From positions 1 through 43,932 of IMG/VR virus record IMGVR_UViG_3300046656_000535: a stretch of 43,932 nt of DNA, one strand, 5' to 3'. The DNA comes from a virus. A model generated the notes under the pieces. It was not told the origin of the DNA. It made no database searches and saw nothing but the letters and a program-made list of their open reading frames with translations. The position numbers were made by a program, and so were the translations under genes. Below are positions 14,816 to 21,462 of this stretch, one piece after another; the first letter of the stretch is position 1, and each line of letters begins with the position of its first letter.

Positions 14816-15739
14816 TCACGCGCCCTGCAGCGAGATCCGGTGCGGCGCGAACTTGAGGCGAGTGCCGGCCGGCCACGCGGCGCCGGCCGGCACCCGACAG
14901 TCGGGCGGAGAGGTCAGGAAGAGGCCGACGTCGACGTCGTTGCCGACGCCGCAGGTCGCCTGCAGGAGCACCTCGCCGCTCTTCGAGTAGACGCGCAGGA
15001 AGGTCGGGGTCCCGGCCGCCTCGAGGACGAAGACCCGGATCGACGAGATGAGCTGGAGGCCGTCGGGGGAGAGGTCGATCCCACCGGGAAGGTGCAGGTC
15101 CTCGACCTCGACGAGCTGCTCCCACGCCGGGTCCGTCCCCCGGATGACGCGCGCCGGGTCGGGCACGACGCCGGCGTAGACGACGAGCGAAGCTCCTGCG
15201 ACCTGGGCCGGGGTGAAGACGGCGCGCAATCCGCAGGCGTCGGAGTCGGGGCGCACTGCCTCGATCTCGACCGGCGCGTCGCCGAAGCTCCGGACGCGGT
15301 TCTCCCGGAACGACGGGCCGGCCGACGGGACGACGAGTCGGGTCGGCTCGGGCGGAACGTGGTCGCGGATCAGCTTCCAGCGGTCGTCCTCGCGCTCGGG
15401 CCGCGGCGGCGGCTCGCCGGGCCGACCGAAGTCCTCCGGCGTCGGGAGCTGGCCGAAGGGGATCGGCCGGAGCTCCTGCATCGTCGCGGCCAGCACGACC
15501 GACAGCACCGCGAACCCCTCCGGAACGCCGAACTCGCCCCCCCTCGAGACGTGCGTCACGCGCAGCCGGATCCACTCGCCGGTCCGCTCCTGGAGCTTCG
15601 GGTCCCAGCCGTACTCGAGCAGCTCGTCGCCGGCCGCGAACGCCGGCGAGCGGTCGTCCTTCCGGAACTCGAACCGCTTCAAGCCGAGGGCGAGGAGGCG
15701 CAACTGCTCGGGGTGCACCTTCAGGACGTGCTGGAACAT
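14816..15739 (-). CDS. DUF3850 (ASCH-like) domain protein
   Basis: A 307-aa protein starting at the ATG at 15739, with GAGAGGAG upstream; longer readings enter the control region. Residues 1-82 match DUF3850, an ASCH/PUA-like fold: HVLKVHPEQLRLLALGLKRF, then EFRKDDR, ELLEYGWDP, LRVTHVSRGGEFG and a final VLSV. ASCH-like domains are linked to RNA binding or modified nucleotides. The remaining ~220 residues are beta-rich and Pro-containing, with no family recognised. It is the first gene of the minus-strand operon, downstream of a possible promoter/operator at 15872-15890. Confidence 0.75.
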   Translation of the reverse strand: MFQHVLKVHPEQLRLLALGLKRFEFRKDDRSPAFAAGDELLEYGWDPKLQERTGEWIRLRVTHVSRGGEFGVPEGFAVLSVVLAATMQELRPIPFGQLPTPEDFGRPGEPPPRPEREDDRWKLIRDHVPPEPTRLVVPSAGPSFRENRVRSFGDAPVEIEAVRPDSDACGLRAVFTPAQVAGASLVVYAGVVPDPARVIRGTDPAWEQLVEVEDLHLPGGIDLSPDGLQLISSIRVFVLEAAGTPTFLRVYSKSGEVLLQATCGVGNDVDVGLFLTSPPDCRVPAGAAWPAGTRLKFAPHRISLQGA

Positions 15740-15792
15740 GGCGTCGGGCTCCTCTCGTGGGGGTTCGTTCGGACCGGGGCGAAGTGCGGGCT

Positions 15793-15865
15793 CCTGGCGG
15801 CCGGGGTCCGCAGTCGGGCCACCGGGGAGGGGAAGGGAGGGCGGCCCGCCGTCTCGGCCGCCAGG
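15793..15865. repeat. 11-bp perfect inverted repeat in control region
   Basis: CCTGGCGGCCG (15793-15803) and CGGCCGCCAGG (15855-15865) are perfect inverted copies separated by 51 bp. The spacer is purine-rich, then holds a smaller palindrome, GGGCGGCCCGCC. It lies in the divergent region between the early-type operon and the genes leading to terminase. It could be a cos/terminase-binding region, a regulatory structure or chance in GC-rich DNA. Confidence 0.3.
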
Positions 15866-15871
15866 TCCCGC

Positions 15872-15890
15872 GGTTTCGCATTGTGGAACC
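15872..15890. promoter_or_regulatory. Operator-like dyad, copy 2, with possible promoter
   Basis: GGTTTCGCATTGTGGAACC is the best palindrome of the three related sites. On the minus strand it contains CACAAT, and TTGCAA lies 17 bp further upstream. Together they resemble -10 and -35 elements (each 4/6 to consensus) reading toward the DUF3850 operon at 15739. The dyad overlaps this -10, the usual arrangement for a repressor site. Confidence 0.5.
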
Positions 15891-16037
15891 GACCGCGGAG
15901 GATTGCAACGGGAAACCCGGAGCCAGGACCGGGCACGGGGCCGCCCGGGCACGCTTCATTCCCTTCTCTGCTTCTCCTCTTCATGCTTAGGTATGGACAC
16001 TTCGCGGTCACTTCTCGACCGTTTAGGAGCGTTCAAG

Positions 16038-16481
16038 GTGCCGAAGAAGAGGGCGGCGCGCGACCCGGGCGAGGACGACGGCGTCGGAGCGGCGCTGGTC
16101 AGCGAGCTCGCGACGCTCGACCTCGACGAGCCGGAACCGCCGGCCGTCGCGGTCGCGTGCGCGCGCGAGCTGCTCGCGCTGCACGACGGCGCGCCGCCGG
16201 TCGTGTTCGACTCGGCGACCATGCGGCTCGTGCGCGGCCGCGTGATGCTCGAGGCCGCGCGGCTCGGACGGCAGGGCGCGCTCGCGGCCGTCGACGTCGG
16301 CGAGCGGCCCGAGCTGCGCGCCGGCTACGTGCTCGCGTGGGACGCGCTGGCGCCGCTGCTCGTCTCGCGGGACGGCTTCGCGCGCGTGCTCGAGCGGCTC
16401 GAGCGGGCGGCCGGCGAGGGCGTCGGGCCGCTGCCGCGGCCGGGCCGCCTCGAGGCGCCGGGCGAGCTCGGCGAACCGTAG
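16038..16481 (+). CDS. Hypothetical protein (147 aa)
   Basis: The preferred start is the GTG at 16038, with AGGAG eight bases upstream. An in-frame ATG at 15993 would add 15 residues but has only a weak ribosome-binding site. The protein begins with a basic KKRAARD patch. It is then helical and Ala/Leu-rich, with VRGRVMLEAARLGRQGALAA and LLVSRDGFARVLERLERA. No family is recognised. It precedes the terminase genes. Its last 157 bp lie antisense to the ribbon-helix-helix candidate, so one of the two C-termini may be non-functional. Confidence 0.55.
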   Translation: MPKKRAARDPGEDDGVGAALVSELATLDLDEPEPPAVAVACARELLALHDGAPPVVFDSATMRLVRGRVMLEAARLGRQGALAAVDVGERPELRAGYVLAWDALAPLLVSRDGFARVLERLERAAGEGVGPLPRPGRLEAPGELGEP

Positions 16482-16666
16482 CCGAGGACGACAGCCTCGG
16501 AGAACTTGACCTCGCGTCCCTGCGCGCGCCCGAGCTCCTGCGCGTCCTTCTCGACGCGGGCCGCGAAGGACGCCGGCACGTAGACCGTGCGCGTCACCAT
16601 CGGCTCGCCCCAACGGAGCGGACGGCCTCCCTTGTTCACGCTCGCCACTTCGCGCTCGCCGTCCAT
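16325..16666 (-). CDS. Ribbon-helix-helix regulator candidate
   Basis: A 113-aa protein with an ATG and GGAG six bases upstream. Residues ~13-62 (GGRPLRWG, then VTRTVYVPASFAARVEKDAQ and FSEAVVLGYG) fit a ribbon-helix-helix fold: a strand of alternating residues followed by two helices. After residue ~62 the sequence becomes low-complexity Ser/Arg/Pro and overlaps antisense with the gene ending at 16481, so the tail may be dispensable. Operator-like dyad copy 3 lies 26 bp upstream of the start, suggesting autoregulation, and related dyads precede two other minus-strand units. The regulator role is inferred from fold and placement. Confidence 0.5.
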   Translation of the reverse strand: MDGEREVASVNKGGRPLRWGEPMVTRTVYVPASFAARVEKDAQELGRAQGREVKFSEAVVLGYGSPSSPGASRRPGRGSGPTPSPAARSSRSSTRAKPSRETSSGASASHAST

Positions 16667-16691
16667 CCGCTGCTCCGCTCTCGGGCCGCCG

Positions 16692-16710
16692 CGTTCTCCA
16701 TTGTAAAACA
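16692..16710. promoter_or_regulatory. Operator-like dyad, copy 3
   Basis: CGTTCTCCATTGTAAAACA shares the CATTGT core and flanks of the sites at 972-990 and 15872-15890. On the minus strand it contains TACAAT (5/6 to a -10 box) reading toward the ribbon-helix-helix gene. It also lies just upstream of the TerS gene on the plus strand. No good -35 is visible. Confidence 0.45.
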
Positions 16711-16720
16711 TCGGGCGACG

Positions 16721-17326
16721 ATGGACGAGCCCGCCACTGCAGCACGCCTGGGGATCCGCGGCTACGCGCGCTGGCGCAGCGCGCGCTACGGGCCCGTCTC
16801 GCACGCCGCCGTACGGAAGGCGATCGAGTCGCGCCGGATCGCGCAGGCGGTCGTCGACGGCAAGATCGACCCCGTCCTCGCCGACCGGCTCTGGGACCAG
16901 AACACCGACCCCGCGCAGCAGCGCCGCACCGGCCCGCGCGCGGCGAGTACTCCTCCTCCCGTCGCGCAGCCGGGCCTCTTCGCGTCGGGCGCCGAGCAGG
17001 ACGAGGCGGCGCGCCGGCAGCGCGACGACGAGGACGTCGCGGCCGTCTCGTACAAGCGCGCGTCGACGATCCGCGAAGTCTTCCGGGCGCGCCTCACCGA
17101 GCTCGAGTACCGCCAGCAGCGCGGCGAGCTCGTGAACGCCGCGGCCGTGCGAAGAGCGCAGTTCGAGCTCGCGCGGCGCGTGCGCGACCGCGTGCGGGAG
17201 ATCGAGGACCGCGTCGCCGCCCGCCTCGTCGCCGTCCCGACCGAACCGCTCGTCCGCAAGGTGCTGAACCAGGCGATCCGCGACGCGCTCGACGAGCTCG
17301 CCGGCCCGGCCGGCGCGCCGCCGTGA
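16721..17326 (+). CDS. Terminase small subunit-like protein
   Basis: A 201-aa protein beginning MDEPATAARLG. The N-terminal segment GPVSHAAVRKAIESRRI is the HTH seen in Nu1-like and related small terminase subunits. It is followed by VDGKIDPVLADRLWDQNTDP, a tail typical of these proteins. The rest is a Pro-rich linker and a long charged helical region (ARRVRDRVREIEDRVAARL), probably for oligomerisation. It precedes the large subunit by one small gene. It would recognise the packaging site and regulate TerL. Confidence 0.75.
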   Translation: MDEPATAARLGIRGYARWRSARYGPVSHAAVRKAIESRRIAQAVVDGKIDPVLADRLWDQNTDPAQQRRTGPRAASTPPPVAQPGLFASGAEQDEAARRQRDDEDVAAVSYKRASTIREVFRARLTELEYRQQRGELVNAAAVRRAQFELARRVRDRVREIEDRVAARLVAVPTEPLVRKVLNQAIRDALDELAGPAGAPP

Positions 17327-17628
17327 GCCACCAGGCGCGCGAGTGCAAGCACGAGGGCTGCGAGCTCTGCCGGTTCGCGCAGCTCGCCTGGAAGCTCCAG
17401 GAGTACGCGATCGCGCAGCTCGCCGACGACCCGCACCGCTACCTGCTCGCGGACGGCCGGGAACGGATGCGGCGCGAGCTCGAGCGCGCGTGCGTCGACG
17501 AGAAGGAAGGGCTCGCGCTCTCGGCGATCCGTCACGTCATGCAGTTCTTCGAGGACCCGCGCCTCGCCGGCGAGCTGCGCGAGCTCGTGCGCGGCGAGCG
17601 TCGAGCGAGGAGAGTGCGTGGTGCCTGA
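17323..17628 (+). CDS. Small Cys-containing protein between terminase subunits (101 aa)
   Basis: The GTG overlaps the TerS stop (GTGA). The N-terminus has a C/H cluster, ECKHEGCELCRFAQ, suggesting zinc binding. The rest is helical and charged. It overlaps the start of TerL by about 11 bp. Its placement suggests a packaging accessory, but I recognise no family. Confidence 0.6.
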   Translation: MSHQARECKHEGCELCRFAQLAWKLQEYAIAQLADDPHRYLLADGRERMRRELERACVDEKEGLALSAIRHVMQFFEDPRLAGELRELVRGERRARRVRGA

Positions 17629-19594
17629 GACGATGCCGACGCCGCAGGCCGGCGAGGAGCAGGCCGCGCTCGAGCTCGTGCTCAAGGCCTGGTCGGAGGG
17701 GCTCAGGCCCGAGTCGACGCGCTCGATCGTCGAGTGGATCGAGGCGAACCGCGTCCTGTCGTCCATCAGCTCCGCGACGCCCGGCCCCTACCGCTTCCAG
17801 AAGACGCCGTACCTGCGCGAGATCGCGGAAGTGCTCTCCCCGTCCTGCCCGATCCAGCGCGTCGCCGTCAGGAAGGGCGCGCAGATCGGGTTCTCGGAGT
17901 TCGCCGTCTCGGTCGTCGGCTACCTCATGGACCAGGTCCCCTGCCCGATCATCTACCTCCTGCCGACGACCGACCTGTGCAAGAGCGTCGCGCACCAACG
18001 GCTGCAGCCGATGATCGACTCGAGCGCGCGCCTCGCGGAGCGCGTGAGCGAGGCGAAGGCGCAGCACGGGAAGTTCGCGGACTCGGTCCGCTTGAAGCAG
18101 TTCCCGGGCGGGATCCTGGCGCTCCTCGGCGCGAACTCGCCGGCCGGGCTCCGCACGATGACGGCGCGCTACGTGATGAAGGACGAGGTCGACGGCTACC
18201 CGCCGCAGGTCGGCGAGGAGGGCGACCCGTCGGAGCTGGTCGACCGCGCCGCACGCTCGTTCGGCGGCCGTCGGAAGATCTTCGAGTTCTCGACGCCGAC
18301 CTTCCTCGGCCGCTCGCGCATCCAGCGCGCGTTCGAGGCCGGCGACCAGCGCTCGTTCGTCGTCCCCTGCCCGCACTGCGGCCACTTCCAGCGCCTCTTC
18401 TGGACGGACGAGAAGACGGGCAAGCGCGGGATCGAGTGGAGCGGCGAGGGGCCGGAGCGCGAAGTCTGGTACCGCTGCCAGGCCTGCGCGGCCAAGATCG
18501 ACGAGAGCAGCAAGGAAGCGATGCTCGCCGCCGGCGTCTGGCGGCCGAAGTTCCCGGAGCGCTCCGACTGGGAGCGGAGCTACGAAGTCTCGGCGCTCTA
18601 CGCTTCGGCCGGGAACTACTCGTGGCGCGAGGCCGTCGCGGCCTTCCAGAAGGCGAAGGACGAGCCCGAGAAGCTCCGCGTCTTCGTGAACCACACGCTC
18701 GGCGAGCCGTGGGAGGAGCGCGGCGACGCGCCGCCGTGGGAGGAGCTCTTCCGCCGGCGCGAGGACTACCCGGTCGGGACCGTCCCGAAGGGCGGCTACC
18801 TGCTCACCGCCGGCGTCGACGTGCAGCAGAACCGGATCGAGTGCGAGGTCGTCGCGTGGGGCCCGCGGCTCGAGAGCTGGTCGGTCGCCTACTTCGAGCT
18901 CGAGGGCGACGTCGCGAGCGACGCGCCGTGGGACGCGCTCGACGAGGTCCTGGTGCGGCAGTACCCGATGGCGAACGGCGGCGCGCTGCCGATCCGGGTC
19001 GCGTGCGTCGACTCCGGCTACGCGACGAACACGGTCTACGCCTACTGCCGGAACCGCCGGCCGGGCCTCGCGTTCGCCGTGCGCGGGATGCCGAGCGTCA
19101 ACGTCCTGGTCGCGGTCCCGAACTGGATCGACATCACGACGCGCGGGCGCAAGGTGCGCCGCGGCGTGCAGCTCTGGGGCGTCGGCGTCGACGTCGCCAA
19201 GCGCGAGCTCTACGGGTTCCTGCGCGGCCGCACGCCGCTCAAGGCCGGCGACAAGGTCCCGGTCGGCTTCTGCCATTTCCCGCAGTACGGCGAGGGGCAC
19301 TTCAAGCAGCTCACGGCCGAGCAGCTCATGCCGCGGAAGGACCCGCGCGGGTTCGTCAAGTACGAGTGGGTCAAGGTCTACGAACGGAACGAGCGCCTCG
19401 ACTGCCGCAACTACGCGCGCGCCGCCGCGTCGATCGTCGGCGTCGACCGTTTCAGCGACGCCGACTGGGCGCGCGCCGCAGGCGGTTATCGTACGACCCC
19501 GCCGGCGCAGCTCGCCGAGCCCGACGCCCCGCGCGGCGCGGGCTACTGGGACCGCTTCCGCAGGGGGGGGCAGGGACGATGGCACGCGACCTGA
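17618..19594 (+). CDS. Terminase large subunit, GpA family
   Basis: A 658-aa packaging ATPase-nuclease of the lambda GpA type. The Walker A-like motif RKGAQIGFSE is at ~85-94, the Walker B-like VMKDEVDGYP at ~185-195. Cysteine pairs lie at CPHCGH (~250) and CQACAAK (~288), as in other GpA proteins. The nuclease domain starts at AGVDVQQNRIECEVVAWG (~395), with DSGYATNTVY (~467) as a further conserved acidic motif. Two adjacent GTG starts (17618 and 17621) follow AGGAG and cannot be separated. It would pump DNA into the prohead and cut it. A GpA type implies cos-type packaging. Confidence 0.95.
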   Translation: MVPETMPTPQAGEEQAALELVLKAWSEGLRPESTRSIVEWIEANRVLSSISSATPGPYRFQKTPYLREIAEVLSPSCPIQRVAVRKGAQIGFSEFAVSVVGYLMDQVPCPIIYLLPTTDLCKSVAHQRLQPMIDSSARLAERVSEAKAQHGKFADSVRLKQFPGGILALLGANSPAGLRTMTARYVMKDEVDGYPPQVGEEGDPSELVDRAARSFGGRRKIFEFSTPTFLGRSRIQRAFEAGDQRSFVVPCPHCGHFQRLFWTDEKTGKRGIEWSGEGPEREVWYRCQACAAKIDESSKEAMLAAGVWRPKFPERSDWERSYEVSALYASAGNYSWREAVAAFQKAKDEPEKLRVFVNHTLGEPWEERGDAPPWEELFRRREDYPVGTVPKGGYLLTAGVDVQQNRIECEVVAWGPRLESWSVAYFELEGDVASDAPWDALDEVLVRQYPMANGGALPIRVACVDSGYATNTVYAYCRNRRPGLAFAVRGMPSVNVLVAVPNWIDITTRGRKVRRGVQLWGVGVDVAKRELYGFLRGRTPLKAGDKVPVGFCHFPQYGEGHFKQLTAEQLMPRKDPRGFVKYEWVKVYERNERLDCRNYARAAASIVGVDRFSDADWARAAGGYRTTPPAQLAEPDAPRGAGYWDRFRRGGQGRWHAT

Positions 19595-19839
19595 CCGCCG
19601 AGCTCGAGGCGCTCGAGGCCGCGATCGCGCGCGGCGTCCTGGTCTACCGCTACCAGGACCGCTACGAGGAGTTCCGCTCGCTCGACGACATGATCCGGAT
19701 CCGCGACGGCCTGCGCCGCCAGCTCGGGATCCCGACCGCGGCCTTCGGCGCGCGCGACGTGCTGGTCGAGTACAACAAGGGCATCCGGCCCGGCATCCGC
19801 GAGAGCGCCGGCGGCAACTGGCAGGGCTGGGTTCCTTGA
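19579..19839 (+). CDS. gpW-like head-tail joining protein
   Basis: An 86-aa protein whose start lies within the end of TerL. The pattern LTAELEALEAAIARG, then VYRYQDRYEEFRSLDDM and IRIRDGLRRQLG, fits the small helical gpW-like family found between GpA terminase and portal in lambda-type phages. The C-terminal ~30 residues (YNKGIRPGIRESAGG) extend beyond the usual gpW length. Its stop overlaps the TTG start of the portal gene. Confidence 0.7.
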   Translation: MARDLTAELEALEAAIARGVLVYRYQDRYEEFRSLDDMIRIRDGLRRQLGIPTAAFGARDVLVEYNKGIRPGIRESAGGNWQGWVP

Positions 19840-21449
19840 GCGCGCCGACGAACGGCGACCGCCGCGCGCCGGCCGCGAGCGCCGCCGCGCCGCGCGTCTC
19901 GCGCCTCGAGCGCGCGCTCGCGTTCCTCGCGCCCGGCGCCGCGCGCGCGCGCTACGACGCCCGGCTGCGGCTCTGGTCGGCCGAGCGCGAGGCGCTGCGC
20001 TACGAGGCCGCCGACGTCGGCCGGCGCACCGGCGAGTGGCGGCCGCAGGGCACGAGCGCGAACGTCGAGACGGCCTCGAGCCTGCGCCACCTGCGGAACC
20101 GCTCGCGCGCGCTCGGCCGCGACCGCGGCTGGGGTCGCCGCGTCGTCGAGCTCTGGACGGCGTTCCTCGTCGGGTCGGGCTGGGAGCCGATCTTCGACGA
20201 CGGCGACGCGCGCGAGGAGCCGTGGCAGGACTGGGCCGGCGCGGGCTCGACCGAGTGCGACGCGACGGCGCAGCACGAGTTCTTCGCGCTGGTGCGCGTC
20301 GCGGTCCGTTGCTGGCTCGAGTCGGGCAGCGCGCTCGTCGTGCGCCGCTGGAACCGGACGAAGGCGCTGCCGGTCGAGTTCGCGGTCTACGAACCGGACT
20401 ACCTCGACTGGGGCCGCGACGGCCGCGCGCAGGACGGCGCGACGGTCGTGCAGGGCGTCCAGTTCGACGCCGCCGGCCGCCTCGAGGGCTACTGGCTCCT
20501 GCCCGAGCACCCGGGCGGCCAGGTCGCGACCGGCTACCAGCCGGGCGCGCTCGCGCCGTCCTCGTTCTTCCCGGCCGCGGACGTCGCGCACCTCTACCTG
20601 TACGACCGCCCCGGCCAGGTGTCCGGCGTCCCGATCATGCACGCGATCCTGCTCTCGCTGCACGACTGGACCGACATGACGGACGCGAAGCTCCTCCAGC
20701 AGAAGAACGCCGCGGCGTTCGGCTGGGTCGAGCGCGACCTCTCGACCGACCCCCCCGCGGGACCGCTGCCCGACGAGACGACGCGGCCGCGCCGGCACGT
20801 CGAGCCCGGCTCGATCCTCACGGCCGACGCGGGGCGCACCATCGAACCCATGCCGACGCCCGACCCGGGGCCGTTCGAGGAGCTCGCGAGCGAGTTCCTG
20901 CACGAGCTCGCGGGCGGCGTCGACCTTCCGTTCTCGCTCTTCTCCGGCCACCTGAAGGAGATGAGCTTCTCGACCGCGCGCTCCGCGCTGATCCCCCTGC
21001 TCCGCGTCATGGACGGCAAGATCCGCGGCGCGCTGCTCCCGCGGCTCCTGCGGCCGGCGTTCCGCTGGTTCGCGCAGGGCGCCCGGCTGCGCGGGCTGCC
21101 CGGCTTCGACGACCGGCGCGCGCACCTGGTCGACTGGAACCCCCCGCCGGTCCCCCAGCTCGACCCCGTGCTCGAGAACCAGGCCGACCTCGAGAGCGTC
21201 CGCGCCGGCTTCAAGACGTTCTCCGCGGTCGTGCGCGGGCGCGGCCTGCACCGGACGCGGCACTTGGAGAGCCTGCGCTCCGAGCGCGACCAGATCGACG
21301 CGCTCGAGCTCGTGCTCGACGGCGACGGCCGGAAGTTCGGCCCGGCCGGCGCCTCGCCCGGTTACGAAGTGGCGAAGCAGCAGGCCGACGCGCAGGCGAC
21401 CACGGCCGACGCCGCGGTCCCGGCCGCGCCGGCCGCGCCGAAGAAGTAG
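19836..21449 (+). CDS. Portal protein, lambda gpB-like
   Basis: A 537-aa portal. The start is a TTG overlapping the previous stop (TTGA), consistent with coupling; no ATG/GTG is well placed. Family features include an early NRSRALGRDRGWGRRVVELW segment, a VAHLYLYDRPGQVSGVP motif before the stem helices, TDMTDAKLLQQKNAAAFG, and a FSLFSGHLKEMSFSTARSAL region near residue 370. The C-terminal ~40 residues are an Ala/Gln/Pro-rich tail. The dodecameric portal forms the DNA gate and docks the terminase and connector. Confidence 0.9.
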   Translation: MSAPTNGDRRAPAASAAAPRVSRLERALAFLAPGAARARYDARLRLWSAEREALRYEAADVGRRTGEWRPQGTSANVETASSLRHLRNRSRALGRDRGWGRRVVELWTAFLVGSGWEPIFDDGDAREEPWQDWAGAGSTECDATAQHEFFALVRVAVRCWLESGSALVVRRWNRTKALPVEFAVYEPDYLDWGRDGRAQDGATVVQGVQFDAAGRLEGYWLLPEHPGGQVATGYQPGALAPSSFFPAADVAHLYLYDRPGQVSGVPIMHAILLSLHDWTDMTDAKLLQQKNAAAFGWVERDLSTDPPAGPLPDETTRPRRHVEPGSILTADAGRTIEPMPTPDPGPFEELASEFLHELAGGVDLPFSLFSGHLKEMSFSTARSALIPLLRVMDGKIRGALLPRLLRPAFRWFAQGARLRGLPGFDDRRAHLVDWNPPPVPQLDPVLENQADLESVRAGFKTFSAVVRGRGLHRTRHLESLRSERDQIDALELVLDGDGRKFGPAGASPGYEVAKQQADAQATTADAAVPAAPAAPKK

Positions 21450-21462
21450 GAAAGGGGGGACC

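Larger units (their letters stand above)
15740..16037. other. Divergent control region without genes
   Basis: This ~298-bp gap (253 bp if the downstream gene starts at 15993) separates the minus-strand early-type operon from the plus-strand gene at 16038. It holds the inverted repeat and operator-like dyad listed separately. A pyrimidine-rich, relatively AT-rich stretch follows at about 15957-16024. I see no gene or RNA gene in it. In lambda-type phages cos lies just upstream of the small terminase gene, so this area or 16690-16720 is a candidate for it. Confidence 0.5.

Noticed and set aside
13485-15959. 824-codon minus-strand frame spanning several genes
   Set aside because: Only its last 106 codons (from the TTG at 13805) look real; the rest is shadow of the 304-aa and DUF3850 genes in another frame.
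17537-19585. 682-codon minus-strand frame opposite TerL
   Set aside because: TerL motifs on the plus strand are unambiguous; this frame is its complement.
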